Notes: generated by a model from the sequence alone, not told the origin. A stretch of DNA of 64,000 bases from Terasakiispira papahanaumokuakeensis (GCF_001709345.1 NZ_MDTQ01000001.1:1401108-1465107); one strand, 5' to 3'; shown: positions 24,819-33,744, counted from the first letter of the stretch. Made by a program: numbers and translations.

Positions 24819-25736
24819 TCATATAAACACCGAGCTGAATACATACCAACCGCCAAAACCAACTATAATAAGGCAAAGCATAGCGCCAGCTAACGGAGAT
24901 TCATCAGATAGCATAGTGCTTACTTGCAAGATCAACTCTTCTGTCTGTTCCTTGGATAGAACGTCTACCCCTGTTGGTATGATTTTCTTTAGAGCTTCCC
25001 TTTTCTTTTTAGTTAACATTGATAAATCAATATCTATATATGAACGAACTACACTAGCAGATTCTCCTGTATGTAGCGGGGTATCGGAATTACGAATTGC
25101 TTTTAACTGCTGCTTTAACTTTGGGATTTCTGCGAGCAGCCCTATGAAAACAAAAATAAATAACATTGTAAATACAGCGACTACATATACCCAAAAACCA
25201 ATATTTCCACTAACTTTAACCTGATCTTCAGCCTTAACAACTTGCAGCGCTTTAACATTTTTAATTCTCGATGAAGCAGAGAAAACTGGATCACTAACAT
25301 CGGTCAATGCACTAAATTTTATGTAATCACCTGGATTTAAAAGCTTAAAATTCAGAGTTATTACTGAGCCTACTGCCGAAACACTTGCGTCAATATTATC
25401 TGGAGACGTTTCATCTAACTCAGCCTCAAAAATCTTTCCGTCTTTCAATTCCAACTTAGGATCAGAAATCAGGTCACTAGCTGTTATCGCAGTTCTTCCT
25501 GTATTTTTAAATTCAAAACTAGATTTAGATAACGTATTTATTTTTTGATCGTCATATAGAATAACCAAGTTTTCAACATCAGTTTTTTTCTCTACTATCG
25601 TAACTGTATGCGCTGTAGTTAAGGTAACTTCAGCCGAAGAACTCCACAAATCCCATATTATGGGTGCTAATACCCCGACTATCGCAACGATTAAACCAAC
25701 AACTGTTAGAGATAGTCCTTTCTTGTTACCTGCCAT
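24819..25736 (-). CDS. Cassette-encoded membrane protein of unknown function
   Basis: 305 residues, not recognised. One N-terminal transmembrane helix (about 8-28, [20 protein letters not shown]) is followed by a beta-rich, probably extracytoplasmic domain (about 35-170). A second helix lies at about 180-205 (YVVAVFTMLFIFVFIGLLAE), then a charged, Lys-rich cytoplasmic stretch (SMLTKKKREALKKIIP) and a last helix at about 282-302. GGAGAAT precedes ATG 25736. The stop lies one base before attC-a. First cassette of the array, the one nearest the putative promoter. Confidence 0.75.
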   Translation of the reverse strand: MAGNKKGLSLTVVGLIVAIVGVLAPIIWDLWSSSAEVTLTTAHTVTIVEKKTDVENLVILYDDQKINTLSKSSFEFKNTGRTAITASDLISDPKLELKDGKIFEAELDETSPDNIDASVSAVGSVITLNFKLLNPGDYIKFSALTDVSDPVFSASSRIKNVKALQVVKAEDQVKVSGNIGFWVYVVAVFTMLFIFVFIGLLAEIPKLKQQLKAIRNSDTPLHTGESASVVRSYIDIDLSMLTKKKREALKKIIPTGVDVLSKEQTEELILQVSTMLSDESPLAGAMLCLIIVGFGGWYVFSSVFI

Positions 25737-25766
25737 ATTCTCCGATCCTATTTACCATTTAACATT

Positions 25767-25794
25767 TTAATACTGCGCATGCGCATTTTCTCAA
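25767..25794 (-). promoter_or_regulatory. Candidate cassette promoter
   Basis: TTGAGA (25794-25789), 16-base spacer, TATTAA (25772-25767) on the minus strand, about 30 bases before the first cassette gene. Later cassettes have only about 40-base leaders, so they depend on upstream transcription. Confidence 0.35.
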
Positions 25795-25888
25795 GCGACA
25801 ACGACTCCAAAAAAATCAGCAACCTATTGAATTAGATAGTTTTTCACATATCCCTAACCATTGTCGCTTGTAAAAAAGGCGCATGCGC
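25775..25888. repeat. 27-28 bp inverted repeat with 59-bp spacer
   Basis: GCGCATGCGCATTTTCTCAA (25775-25794, continuing GCGACAA) is matched in inverse by 25861-25888 with few mismatches. Each arm also holds the self-complementary core GCGCATGCGC. Confidence 0.8.
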
Positions 25889-26033
25889 GTTTGCATAAAA
25901 TACTCTGCTCAATATCGTACAACGACACACCCCTAACAGATTGATATTGAAACATCTTGTGCAATGGCGCTAGTGAAAAGTGCGCATTTATTGACATGTA
26001 TTGACGCAGAATAACGCCACACTGCCCAATATA

Positions 26034-26049
26034 CTGTATTTATATACAG
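26034..26049. promoter_or_regulatory. LexA (SOS) box
   Basis: CTGTATTTATATACAG, flanked by TA and TC, fits the proteobacterial SOS box CTGT-N8-ACAG, with an AT-rich centre. Integron integrase promoters are often LexA-controlled; here no obvious SOS gene follows in either direction. Confidence 0.7.
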
Positions 26050-26211
26050 TCATATATGGGTGTTCGAGTATGGGCTGACTTCGGCGGGGCTAAAGGGGGG
26101 GGTTGGCACGGGTGGTTTGATCGCAGTGCTTCACACCATCGCCTATGAACAGACGATTTAAACCTTTGTGGCCAAGGCTGCGCCGCAGGCGGTTAGGGGT
26201 TTTGGGGCGGG

Positions 26212-27102
26212 TTAGGTGTTGGTGAGTAGGTCTTGAATGAGCATGTGTTCCAAGCTGGATAAGGCGGGTGAGGGGGTGTGGGTGGAGCGGAGGATGCCGA
26301 CTTGGAGTTCGGGCAATGCTGGGAGCCGGTTGAGTGACGGTGTGTTTGAAAGCACTTGCAGGTTCGCGGGGAGGCCAAAGGGGGTTCTGAGTGTAATGCC
26401 TAATCCGGCGGCAACTGCTGACCAGATGCCTGAGAGGCTGTGGCTGGTCATGTTGATGGTCCACGGGATGCCCGCTTGGTCGAGTGCATCTAAGGCTTGT
26501 TGACGCATGAGGCAGGGGGCATCAAATAAGACCAGTGGTAAAGGGTCATGGGCCTGAAAGTGTGGGATTGAATGTTCATCACGAGCGCCAATCCAGCACA
26601 TGGGGGTGCGGTGAACAATGCGGTAGTGATGCCTTTCGGTGAATCCGTCATGCCAGACTAAGGCGAGGTCGAGTTGGTCGGCGTGTATCGCTTGTTTGAG
26701 TTGTGCTTGACGGGCGACTTTGACTTCAATTTGTACCTTGGGGTGGGCGCGATAAAACTGGCCTAATGTGGCGGTGAGTAGGGATTCGCCAAAATCTTCT
26801 TGTAGCCCTAAGCGAATGCGGCCGGTGAGGGGGCCTTGCTGCATGGATAGCCAGGCGTCGTCATTTAAGGCCAATAGTTGTCTGGCGTGGCTTAATAGTT
26901 GTTCGCCTGCAGGCAGGAGTTGTAAGTGGCGCCCTTGTTTGATGAGAAGCGGTTGCTGCAGTTGATGTTCCAGTTTTTTTAAATGAGCACTTACCGCCGA
27001 GGTGGATCGGTGGAGTCGCTCTGCGGCTTGGGCAAAATTACCTAATTCGACACCGACGACAAAGCTACGTAGTGCGTCTAGATCAAACACGGGTTGGCGC
27101 AT
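26212..27102 (-). CDS. LysR-type transcriptional regulator
   Basis: A 296-residue LysR protein. HTH near residues 8-65 (FAQAAERLHRSTSAVSAHLK), effector domain from about 90. RLHRSTSAVSAHLKKLE and the VGVELGNF context fit the group near aldehyde or quinone response regulators, but the ligand is unknown. It is divergent from the CMD-tautomerase pair, which it probably controls. The stop is close to the right boundary of the cassette island. Confidence 0.88.
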   Translation of the reverse strand: MRQPVFDLDALRSFVVGVELGNFAQAAERLHRSTSAVSAHLKKLEHQLQQPLLIKQGRHLQLLPAGEQLLSHARQLLALNDDAWLSMQQGPLTGRIRLGLQEDFGESLLTATLGQFYRAHPKVQIEVKVARQAQLKQAIHADQLDLALVWHDGFTERHHYRIVHRTPMCWIGARDEHSIPHFQAHDPLPLVLFDAPCLMRQQALDALDQAGIPWTINMTSHSLSGIWSAVAAGLGITLRTPFGLPANLQVLSNTPSLNRLPALPELQVGILRSTHTPSPALSSLEHMLIQDLLTNT

Positions 27103-27311
27103 GAGGAACCTGTACGTTCAAAGGTTTTGTTTTTCGGGATGATTGATCCCAATAGATTTGATTTTAAGGATTATTGTCGGCGGTTAAGCTGGCCCCGTCA
27201 ATCAGATCAGCCCAACGGTGTGGTATGGGCTTTGTGGATGACTGATCAGGTTTTACCCATTAATTGATGCCTATTCACGTGTGTGACATGTGAAGGGCGT
27301 AGGAGGTTTTT

Positions 27312-27689
27312 ATGTCGTCAGTGGTGTCTGTAGAGAGCGCGATGGTGTCGGCTCAGCAAGTCTTTGGCGAGATCTCTCCTCAGTTCGCTCGCCTGACAGA
27401 AGAGGTGCTCTTTGGTGATGTGTGGCAACAGGGCGAGCTGAGCCTTAGGGATCGCAGCTTGATTACTGTGGCCGCTTTAGTGGCGCTGGGGCGGACAGGG
27501 CAGTTGCCTTTTCATTATCAGTTGGCACAAACGCATGGGGTGGATTCTGCCCAGCTTTCAGCCCTGATCACTCATTTAGCCTTTTATGCCGGTTGGCCTG
27601 CTGCGGCTTCGGCGTTTGAGGCGATGCAGCCGGTCATGGGGTCGGTATGTGACGATGAGTCGAAAGAGGAGACAGCATCATGCCTTTAA
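27312..27689 (+). CDS. Carboxymuconolactone decarboxylase (CMD) family protein
   Basis: 125 residues. The CMD core ELSLRDRSLITVAALVALGR and LPFHYQLAQTHGV with HLAFYAGWPAA is of the PcaC-like type that lacks the CxxC of AhpD. Such small proteins pair with tautomerases and LysR regulators in many gammaproteobacteria; the actual substrate is unknown. GGAGG lies six bases before the ATG. It overlaps the tautomerase gene by ten bases. Confidence 0.88.
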   Translation: MSSVVSVESAMVSAQQVFGEISPQFARLTEEVLFGDVWQQGELSLRDRSLITVAALVALGRTGQLPFHYQLAQTHGVDSAQLSALITHLAFYAGWPAAASAFEAMQPVMGSVCDDESKEETASCL

Positions 27690-28087
27690 TACGCATCAGT
27701 TTACCCGATACTTATACCGAGCTTGAGCAGCAAGCCATTTCTGATGGCCTTCATGAGTCTCTTGTGCAGTGCTTTGATGTGCCGGAAAAGGATCGGTTTC
27801 ACATTATTGAGGGGCTACCGACTCGGCAGTTGGTGATGGACCCGGATTATATGGCGCCGGATGGGCGCTCCGATGCCGCATTGATCGTTCAGGTGACCGC
27901 AGGGCGGGTGCGTTCTGAGGCTCAACGTCGGGCTTTTTATGGTGAGCTGGTGAAACGGCTTGAATCTTCGGTTGGGATTCGCCCGGTTGATGTGATGGTG
28001 GTGATTTCAACGAATCAGGCGGCAGAGTGGTCATTCAGTCAAGGCATTGGGTTGTCTCAATGGTTAGAAGAGGGGGTGCCATCATGA
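27680..28087 (+). CDS. Tautomerase family protein
   Basis: 135 residues beginning MPLIRISLPD, so Pro2, the catalytic base of the 4-oxalocrotonate tautomerase/MIF superfamily, is exposed after Met removal. The length equals a fused two-domain tautomerase of the MSAD or YusQ-like type. Sequence around DRFHIIEGLPTRQLVMDPDY and RSDAALIVQVTAGR supports this. Translationally coupled to the CMD gene upstream. Natural substrate unknown. Confidence 0.88.
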   Translation: MPLIRISLPDTYTELEQQAISDGLHESLVQCFDVPEKDRFHIIEGLPTRQLVMDPDYMAPDGRSDAALIVQVTAGRVRSEAQRRAFYGELVKRLESSVGIRPVDVMVVISTNQAAEWSFSQGIGLSQWLEEGVPS

Positions 28088-28328
28088 TAAGGGCACTTGA
28101 TTCAAGAAAGTTGAATCAGTGTGAAAGCCTTTATACTGAGTGGTTTCGAGTGGGGTATGTCGCTCGTGGGGGCTGAATGTTGGAGCCATGTTAGGCGATT
28201 GTTTTGTCGGCATCGCTTGAGAGACTAGGCTTTTGGCGTCCTAGATCAAATGATGGCTGAGGCGTGCGGGGTATAATCGTCTTATAGAATTTGATTATTG
28301 TATGTTTGTCAGATGATAGGAGCTTGTG

Positions 28329-29435
28329 ATGAACGTTATGCCCCGTACGGTCACTTCACCAAAAAAATTTATGATTGGCGCTGGGTTGTTAGCGCAGATG
28401 CAGGAGTATGTGCAAGATTTTGGCGATCATGCTTGGATCATCTGTGATGAGTTTATTTTGGGCCAGGTTCATGACAAGGCGGTACCGGCATTTGAACCGG
28501 CCAACATGCGTGCATCCATATCAACCTTTGGGGCTGAGTGTACTGCCGCAGAAATTAAACAGCAGGGGGCGGGTGCGCTAGAGGCTGGGGCTAATGTGAT
28601 TGTGGGCGTCGGTGGTGGGAAAACGCTGGATTGTGCCAAAGCGGTGGCTTTTGAGCAGAAGTTGCCGGTGGTGTTATTCCCGACGATTGCATCAACTGAT
28701 GCACCTTGTACGGCGTTGGCGGTCATTTATACCGAATCAGGGGCGTTTGAGCGTTATTTATTCTTGCCGCAAAACCCTGATGCGGTCATTGCCGATACTC
28801 AAATCATTGCGGCGGCGCCTGCACGATTTTTTGCGGCCGGGGTGGGTGATGCCTTAGCGACTTATTTTGAGGCACGGGCGTGCTATCAATCCGATGGGGT
28901 GAATTTGGTGTTGAAGCGTCCCTCGCGGACGGGGTTAGGTTTGGCGCAGTTGTGTTATCAGTTATTACGCGAGAATGTGGCGGCGGCGATGGATGCGGTA
29001 CGGCATCAAGTGGTGACGCCTGCGCTTGAGCAAACCATTGAGGCGACTATTTATCTTAGTGGGGTGGGGGCTGAAGCAGGTGGTTTGGCGGCGGCGCATG
29101 CGGTCAATAATGGGATGTCGGCCGTGCCGGATCTGCACCATGTTCAACATGGCGAAAAAGTGACTTTTGGTCTGTTGACTCAGCTCGTGCTGGAAAATGC
29201 ACCTCGCGAGGAAATCGAAGAGGTGATTGAGATTATTCAAACGGTGGGTTTGCCGCTAACGTTAGAGGATATGGGGCTGACCGAGTTTGTCGAATCGCAA
29301 TGGCGTCAGGTGGCGTCTATCGCTTGTGATCAAGATGACACTATGGGCAATATGCCCGGTAATGTGACTGAAAATGATGTTTACAATGCGATGGTCGCGG
29401 CGAATCAGATGGCTCAGCGCTATGCTCAATCATGA
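28329..29435 (+). CDS. gldA: Glycerol dehydrogenase (NAD+)
   Basis: An iron/zinc-type alcohol dehydrogenase of 368 residues that oxidises glycerol to dihydroxyacetone. NAD motif GVGGGKTLDCAKAVAF, then PTIASTDAPCTALAVIY, and the metal ligands Asp in GVGDALATYFEARAC, His in LAAAHAVNNG and His in HHVQHGEKVTFG. AGGAG stands six bases before ATG 28329. Own terminator downstream. Unlike glpD/glpK at 47-50 kb, it would provide an oxidative route for glycerol. Confidence 0.95.
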   Translation: MNVMPRTVTSPKKFMIGAGLLAQMQEYVQDFGDHAWIICDEFILGQVHDKAVPAFEPANMRASISTFGAECTAAEIKQQGAGALEAGANVIVGVGGGKTLDCAKAVAFEQKLPVVLFPTIASTDAPCTALAVIYTESGAFERYLFLPQNPDAVIADTQIIAAAPARFFAAGVGDALATYFEARACYQSDGVNLVLKRPSRTGLGLAQLCYQLLRENVAAAMDAVRHQVVTPALEQTIEATIYLSGVGAEAGGLAAAHAVNNGMSAVPDLHHVQHGEKVTFGLLTQLVLENAPREEIEEVIEIIQTVGLPLTLEDMGLTEFVESQWRQVASIACDQDDTMGNMPGNVTENDVYNAMVAANQMAQRYAQS

Positions 29436-29466
29436 AACATCTATGATGTGATGGTGCTTGAATATC

Positions 29467-29496
29467 AAACCCGGCTGCAGATGGCCGGGTTTTTTT
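29467..29496 (+). terminator. Terminator of gldA
   Basis: AAACCCGGC / GCCGGGTTT with an 8-base loop, then T5, 32 bases after the gldA stop. Confidence 0.88.
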
Positions 29497-29579
29497 ATGG
29501 GCAGGTCTCGTGTTTGAGCTAGTGACGTTATAGGCCCTTCGGTATCATAGCGCTTGATTTGGACTTGATTGGGTGAGAG

Positions 29580-30836
29580 ATGAAAGTCGCTGTTGTGGTG
29601 AATTGCCTGAAGTTGGGCGGAATGGAGCGCGTTGCGGTTAATTTAGCCGATGCTTTTGCTAAACAAGGCGATGAAGCGCATCTCATTTATCTCAAAGATC
29701 GCAAGGTCGAGGTGAAGCCGCAAATGCCCGAGGTTAAGGTGCGATTGTTTAATGTGCGCCGCTTGGTTTTGCAGACGGGTATTGGGGTTTTCTGGCTGAT
29801 CATCTGCCAAGTGCTCAATCTTGTGTTTAGAAAGAGCTTTCCCTTGTTTTTTGCATGGGCTCAAGCACAGGCTTTTAAGTATAAGCTGCGCCAATTAGAA
29901 GCGGAGGTCGGGGCCTTTGATTTAATTATTTTTAGAGGCCAAGGCACTTTTGGGCAAGTGTGGCCATTGAAAGATCCCCGCTTTGTTTTTGTCAGCGAAA
30001 GCACTACGGATAGCCGTTTATATGGTGGCTTTTCTCGTGTGTTCTTTAAGTGGTTGTATCAGGATCGCCAAGTGGTGTGTGTGTCAGAAGGGGCGAAGGT
30101 GACTTTTGAGCAGATGGTCGATCGTTATCATATTCACTGCCGTTCCGTTCATAAAATTTCAAATCCGAATGATTACGACCAGATTCGCCAGACCGCTGAT
30201 GTGCAAGCGGCTAATGAGTGCCACCCGCGCCCTTATATTTTAGGGCTCGGCCGGTTGGTGCCGATGAAGCGTTTTTCTTTGTTGATTGAGGCGTATGCGT
30301 ATGCAAGAAAAACGTTCGGCTTGAGTCAGGATTTAGTGATTGTCGGTGAGGGGCGTGATCGGGCGGTGATTGAAGAAAAAATTCAGGCGCTGCAATTGCA
30401 AGATTGTGTCTTTTTAAAAGGACAGCAATCTAATCCTTATCCTTGGTTCCGGCATGCCGATCTCTTTGTTTTAAGTTCGCAAAGTGAGGGTTTGGGCATG
30501 GTGCTGATTGAGGCGCTGGCTTGTGGTACGCCAGTGGTGTCGGTGGATTGCCCCGGTGGTGTGCGCGATATTATGCAAGGCCAGTTGAGCCATTTTTTAT
30601 CGGCTGAAACGCTGGAGGCCTTGGCGGAAAAAATTCAGCAGGGGTTGGCCGGGGCGTTAGCGGATGAGCACGTTTTAGTGAATGAAGAACCTTCAACAGA
30701 TGACACTGCATCAGCTGTTGTGACGCCCTATTGGCAGGCCTGTGAGCAGGATATCGACAAGACGCTGATGCAGTTTGATCAAGCTTATATCGTGAACCAG
30801 TATAAGCACATTTTCTTATCCGGTTTGCGGAGCTGA
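29580..30836 (+). CDS. Glycosyltransferase family 4
   Basis: 418 residues, GT-B fold. The N-terminal acceptor region MKVAVVVNCLKLGGMERVA is typical. The C-terminal GT4 donor-binding pattern is FVLSSQSEGLGMVLIEALACGTPVVS, read in part, preceded by YILGLGRLVPMKRFSLLIEA. An insertion of about 35 acidic residues (around 355-390) precedes the final helix. Likely modifies lipopolysaccharide or exopolysaccharide. Seven bp upstream of a PIG-L deacetylase gene, so the two form an operon. Confidence 0.9.
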   Translation: MKVAVVVNCLKLGGMERVAVNLADAFAKQGDEAHLIYLKDRKVEVKPQMPEVKVRLFNVRRLVLQTGIGVFWLIICQVLNLVFRKSFPLFFAWAQAQAFKYKLRQLEAEVGAFDLIIFRGQGTFGQVWPLKDPRFVFVSESTTDSRLYGGFSRVFFKWLYQDRQVVCVSEGAKVTFEQMVDRYHIHCRSVHKISNPNDYDQIRQTADVQAANECHPRPYILGLGRLVPMKRFSLLIEAYAYARKTFGLSQDLVIVGEGRDRAVIEEKIQALQLQDCVFLKGQQSNPYPWFRHADLFVLSSQSEGLGMVLIEALACGTPVVSVDCPGGVRDIMQGQLSHFLSAETLEALAEKIQQGLAGALADEHVLVNEEPSTDDTASAVVTPYWQACEQDIDKTLMQFDQAYIVNQYKHIFLSGLRS

Positions 30837-30843
30837 GTGGTTT

Positions 30844-32169
30844 ATGGTCTCTAAAGATTATCAATATGCGTTAAAGCCCGATAACGAGTTGGCGTTAACG
30901 TTGGAAAGCTGCGGGCAAGATCAATGGCAATTGCCGGTATTGGGCCCATCTTTTGTGGGTGATCAATCTGGTGATACCTGGCTGTTGCAGCTGACTTACC
31001 AGTCTACCCATAAGAAAAAGCTCGGTGAGATCAGCATCGTCTCTGAGGGCAAGGAAAAAGGGGCTGAGGGGACGCAGTACTTTGAAGCCAACCAGCAAGG
31101 CGTGCGCTACCTCAATCTCACTGGACTCTCGTTAGATCGCCCCGTTCGGCTGCATACTGAGTATTGTGAGATTACCTCTGATGTACGGCTGCTGGGGTTT
31201 AAATCGCCAGATTTTTCGGATGGCCCCATTTTGATTCTGGCGCCTCACGCGGATGACGCGGAGCTGGCAGCTTATGGGTTTTATCGCCATTGGTCTGCTC
31301 AAACTTGGATTGTGACGATTAACGCCGGGCAGAGTTTACCTAAGCTTGATCGTCAATATATTCGTCGGTTGGATGATCAGCTGAGCGATGCCGCGATTCA
31401 TAAAGCTCAAATCAGGGCGTGGAATAGTGTGACGACACCGCTTCTAGCCGGTGTTGATCAGCAGCGCCTGATTAACTTGGGGTATTTTGATTTAACAACG
31501 CCGTTGTTGTACCAGCGGCCTGATGAGGCGCAGACCAATGCTCAGGCGCCGGATTTATCGCCACAAGTGGCGCGGCGTTGGAACCCGTTGGCGTTGCCCT
31601 CTGATGACCAAAATATCAGTTCAGGGGCTGCTTTGATTGATGATCTGGCTTATCTGCTTGAGCATATCAAGCCCTCTACCGTGCTGGTCACCGAGCCTGA
31701 AATCGATCCGCATGCTGAACATCAGATGACCGCTCATGCCTTGGCATTGGCGATGAAGAAAAGCCAGCATCGCGTTGAACGTGTTTTGATGTATGTGAAT
31801 CATCTGCATCAGACTAAAGCGTTTCCGTATGGGCCTGAACACGCTCGCACAGCGCTTCCTCCTTGGTTTGATCCTGACAGTGTGTTGGGCGCTTATCAGT
31901 GCTACAGCTTTGGCCTTAGCGGCTCGGTGCAAAAAGAAAAAATCATGGCATTCGATACCATGCATGATTTGCGCAGCAAGCCGCGTTGGGAGAAAACCTT
32001 TAAGCAATGGTGGTCTCGAAAAGTGAAGAAGAGTGGCTATCGTTTTTATGCGGATCATGCGTATTTTCAAACGCATATTAAAGCGGATGAGGTGTTTACC
32101 TGGGTGAATGCTCAACATTTTTCTGAGTGTTTAACTCGGTCTCAAGGCGCGTCACTTTTATCTTCATAA
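30844..32169 (+). CDS. PIG-L family deacetylase with N-terminal extension
   Basis: 441 residues. A PIG-L/LmbE zinc deacetylase domain starts at about 120: ILILAPHADDAELAAYGFYR carries the HxDD motif, and EPEIDPHAEHQMTAHAL provides the distal ligands. About 115 N-terminal residues form a beta-rich extension of unknown role. PIG-L proteins de-N-acetylate GlcNAc-containing glycans or conjugates. Co-transcription with the GT4 gene suggests action on the same surface glycan (inference). Confidence 0.88.
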   Translation: MVSKDYQYALKPDNELALTLESCGQDQWQLPVLGPSFVGDQSGDTWLLQLTYQSTHKKKLGEISIVSEGKEKGAEGTQYFEANQQGVRYLNLTGLSLDRPVRLHTEYCEITSDVRLLGFKSPDFSDGPILILAPHADDAELAAYGFYRHWSAQTWIVTINAGQSLPKLDRQYIRRLDDQLSDAAIHKAQIRAWNSVTTPLLAGVDQQRLINLGYFDLTTPLLYQRPDEAQTNAQAPDLSPQVARRWNPLALPSDDQNISSGAALIDDLAYLLEHIKPSTVLVTEPEIDPHAEHQMTAHALALAMKKSQHRVERVLMYVNHLHQTKAFPYGPEHARTALPPWFDPDSVLGAYQCYSFGLSGSVQKEKIMAFDTMHDLRSKPRWEKTFKQWWSRKVKKSGYRFYADHAYFQTHIKADEVFTWVNAQHFSECLTRSQGASLLSS

Positions 32170-32404
32170 GATGCTTAAAATAAGTCACATATCATTTGAT
32201 ATGTTGCTGTTGTTGTTGGCTTGCCCGTTTGATTGTGTGTGGCTTTATTTTTAGCGGTATTGTTTTAATTGTTACGTATGAGAAAGCTCAGTATTGACGT
32301 GCTTTCAAAATGATTGAACCGGGTGCATCTATGCTATAGTTTGCTCGGAGAAAACCCGCTTAATATATTTAAAATTGTGCACTATAAAAAAAGGGAGCCT
32401 TCAC

Positions 32405-33517
32405 GTGAGTCACTCATTACCTTTGTTTTCTGCAGCTTTGCTGGCTGCTGCCTTGACCGGCTGCGCGACCCAAAAAGTTGAGGATAAAACACCGCTTGTT
32501 GATACCAGTGTGGTTAAAGCCGATTATGTGATTGCCGGTTATATTTTGCCGGATATGAAGGGTGAACAGGTGACTTACACACGGCCTGATCGGCGTTCCA
32601 TTACCAGTACCACTGAGTATGATTCATGGTTCTCTCGTCAATTTTTTGGGAATGCTCATCAGGCGGATATTGCACGTTTGGATAAGAACTTAGCTTGGTT
32701 CGTTGATTACGAGAACGAAACGTATCGCGAGTGTCCGCTGAAGGGATGCGATGACATCAATATCTGGGACGAGCTTGCCAGCTCAGGAGATGAGGAGGCC
32801 GAAGAGGAGGCCTACGATCCTTCTGGGGGGGAATCCTGTCAGATGACTACCGCTAACTTCGATTTTTCGGTGACACCGAAAGATCGTAACCGTGATATCA
32901 ATGGTTTTCGCGCTGACCAATATGTCGCGACTTGGAAGATGGTCGCGACTGATGATAAAGGTAAGCAAGACAAGCATGTGGTGACGATGGATTTCTGGAT
33001 GACAGAGGCTCGTCAGCAACATCAAGCGGTTTGGGATATAAACGGCCAGTTTCAGAACGGTTATTTGAGTAAGGTGGTGAACCCTGCCAACCCGTTATCT
33101 CGTTTCTTTGGTGAAGATATTTATAAAGCCATTGCCATGGTGTCAGGTGATATAGAAAAGAAAGAAATGAACTCTGATTCAGTCGTGTTGAGAAAATTGA
33201 ATGCAATCAAGGGGTATCCCGTTTCGATTAAATTGGAATGGTATGCGGATAGTCAGGCCTGCCAAGATCAAAAAGAAGCCGTGGCTCAAAATGAATCCAG
33301 TGGGTTTGATATGAATGATCCGCTTGGTTCTCTGGGCCAGATGGCCGGTGATATGGTTCAGAGCGCAGCGGAGAAGGAAGTGAAAAGGCGTATGGCTCAT
33401 GATAAGAATGATCCCTTGCTGACTTATATCTATGACATTACCAGCGCCAAAGTGCAGCCCGAGCATGAGAGCCGTTTTGAAGTGCCCGCAGGTTACATGA
33501 TGCAGGATCGCCGCTAA
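32405..33517 (+). CDS. Predicted lipoprotein of unknown function
   Basis: About 370 residues starting at GTG 32405 with GGGAG seven bases upstream. Signal peptide then lipobox LTGC (LFSAALLAAALTGCATQKVE), so an envelope lipoprotein. The mature part contains an acidic low-complexity loop (SGDEEAEEEAYDPSGGE) and a beta-rich middle (NFDFSVTPKDRNRDINGFRA). Two cysteines in ECPLKGCDD could form a disulfide. Ends with a helix-rich segment. No family recognised. Monocistronic, with its own terminator at 33625-33661. Confidence 0.75.
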   Translation: MSHSLPLFSAALLAAALTGCATQKVEDKTPLVDTSVVKADYVIAGYILPDMKGEQVTYTRPDRRSITSTTEYDSWFSRQFFGNAHQADIARLDKNLAWFVDYENETYRECPLKGCDDINIWDELASSGDEEAEEEAYDPSGGESCQMTTANFDFSVTPKDRNRDINGFRADQYVATWKMVATDDKGKQDKHVVTMDFWMTEARQQHQAVWDINGQFQNGYLSKVVNPANPLSRFFGEDIYKAIAMVSGDIEKKEMNSDSVVLRKLNAIKGYPVSIKLEWYADSQACQDQKEAVAQNESSGFDMNDPLGSLGQMAGDMVQSAAEKEVKRRMAHDKNDPLLTYIYDITSAKVQPEHESRFEVPAGYMMQDRR

Positions 33518-33624
33518 AAACTGATGCTCTATATTCCGTTGTTGGGTCATTCAGTGATTCGGGTCTTGTCTCGGTATATTGAATGACTGAATGATTGCAT
33601 GAAGAAATGATTGAATGAAGAAAG

Positions 33625-33661
33625 GCCCTCTGTAGGCACAATGCTGACAGAGGGCTTTTTT
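33625..33661 (+). terminator. Terminator of the lipoprotein gene
   Basis: GCCCTCTGT / ACAGAGGGC with a 13-base loop, then T6. Confidence 0.87.
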
Positions 33662-33744
33662 AGGGCGACCGATGGATGATGTTGAGGGTCATCGTGGTCG
33701 TGCCAGTGGGTGTGGTATTGAGCCTAACCGACTCATCCCTCGCC

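Larger units (their letters stand above)
21641..25763 (-). mobile_element. Three-cassette integron-type array without visible integrase
   Basis: Five genes in one orientation are arranged as three units, each ending in an attC-like site (24758-24817, 23372-23416, 21642-21704). For the second and third cassettes the first bases of the unit (TTAGCT, TTAGGGC) are the exact complement of the R'' core of their own attC (AGCTAAC, GCCCTAAC), as expected if each was once a circular cassette. Base composition is clearly more AT-rich than the flanks. No intI gene is present nearby. Confidence 0.75.
25737..26211. other. Upstream end of cassette array, attI-like side, no integrase
   Basis: Contains the candidate cassette promoter (25767-25794), the cassette boundary GTTAAAT (25757-25763), a 27-bp inverted repeat (25775-25801 and 25861-25888), two GTTAGGG sites, a copy of AAAAGTGCGCATT (25976-25988) and a LexA box (26034-26049). 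No open frame resembling a tyrosine recombinase is seen. Confidence 0.45.

Noticed and set aside
26056-26180. ATG just right of the LexA box as the start of an integron integrase
   Set aside because: Only about 30 codons (MGVRVWADF...) follow, with no tyrosine-recombinase motifs, and the ATG is too close to the box.
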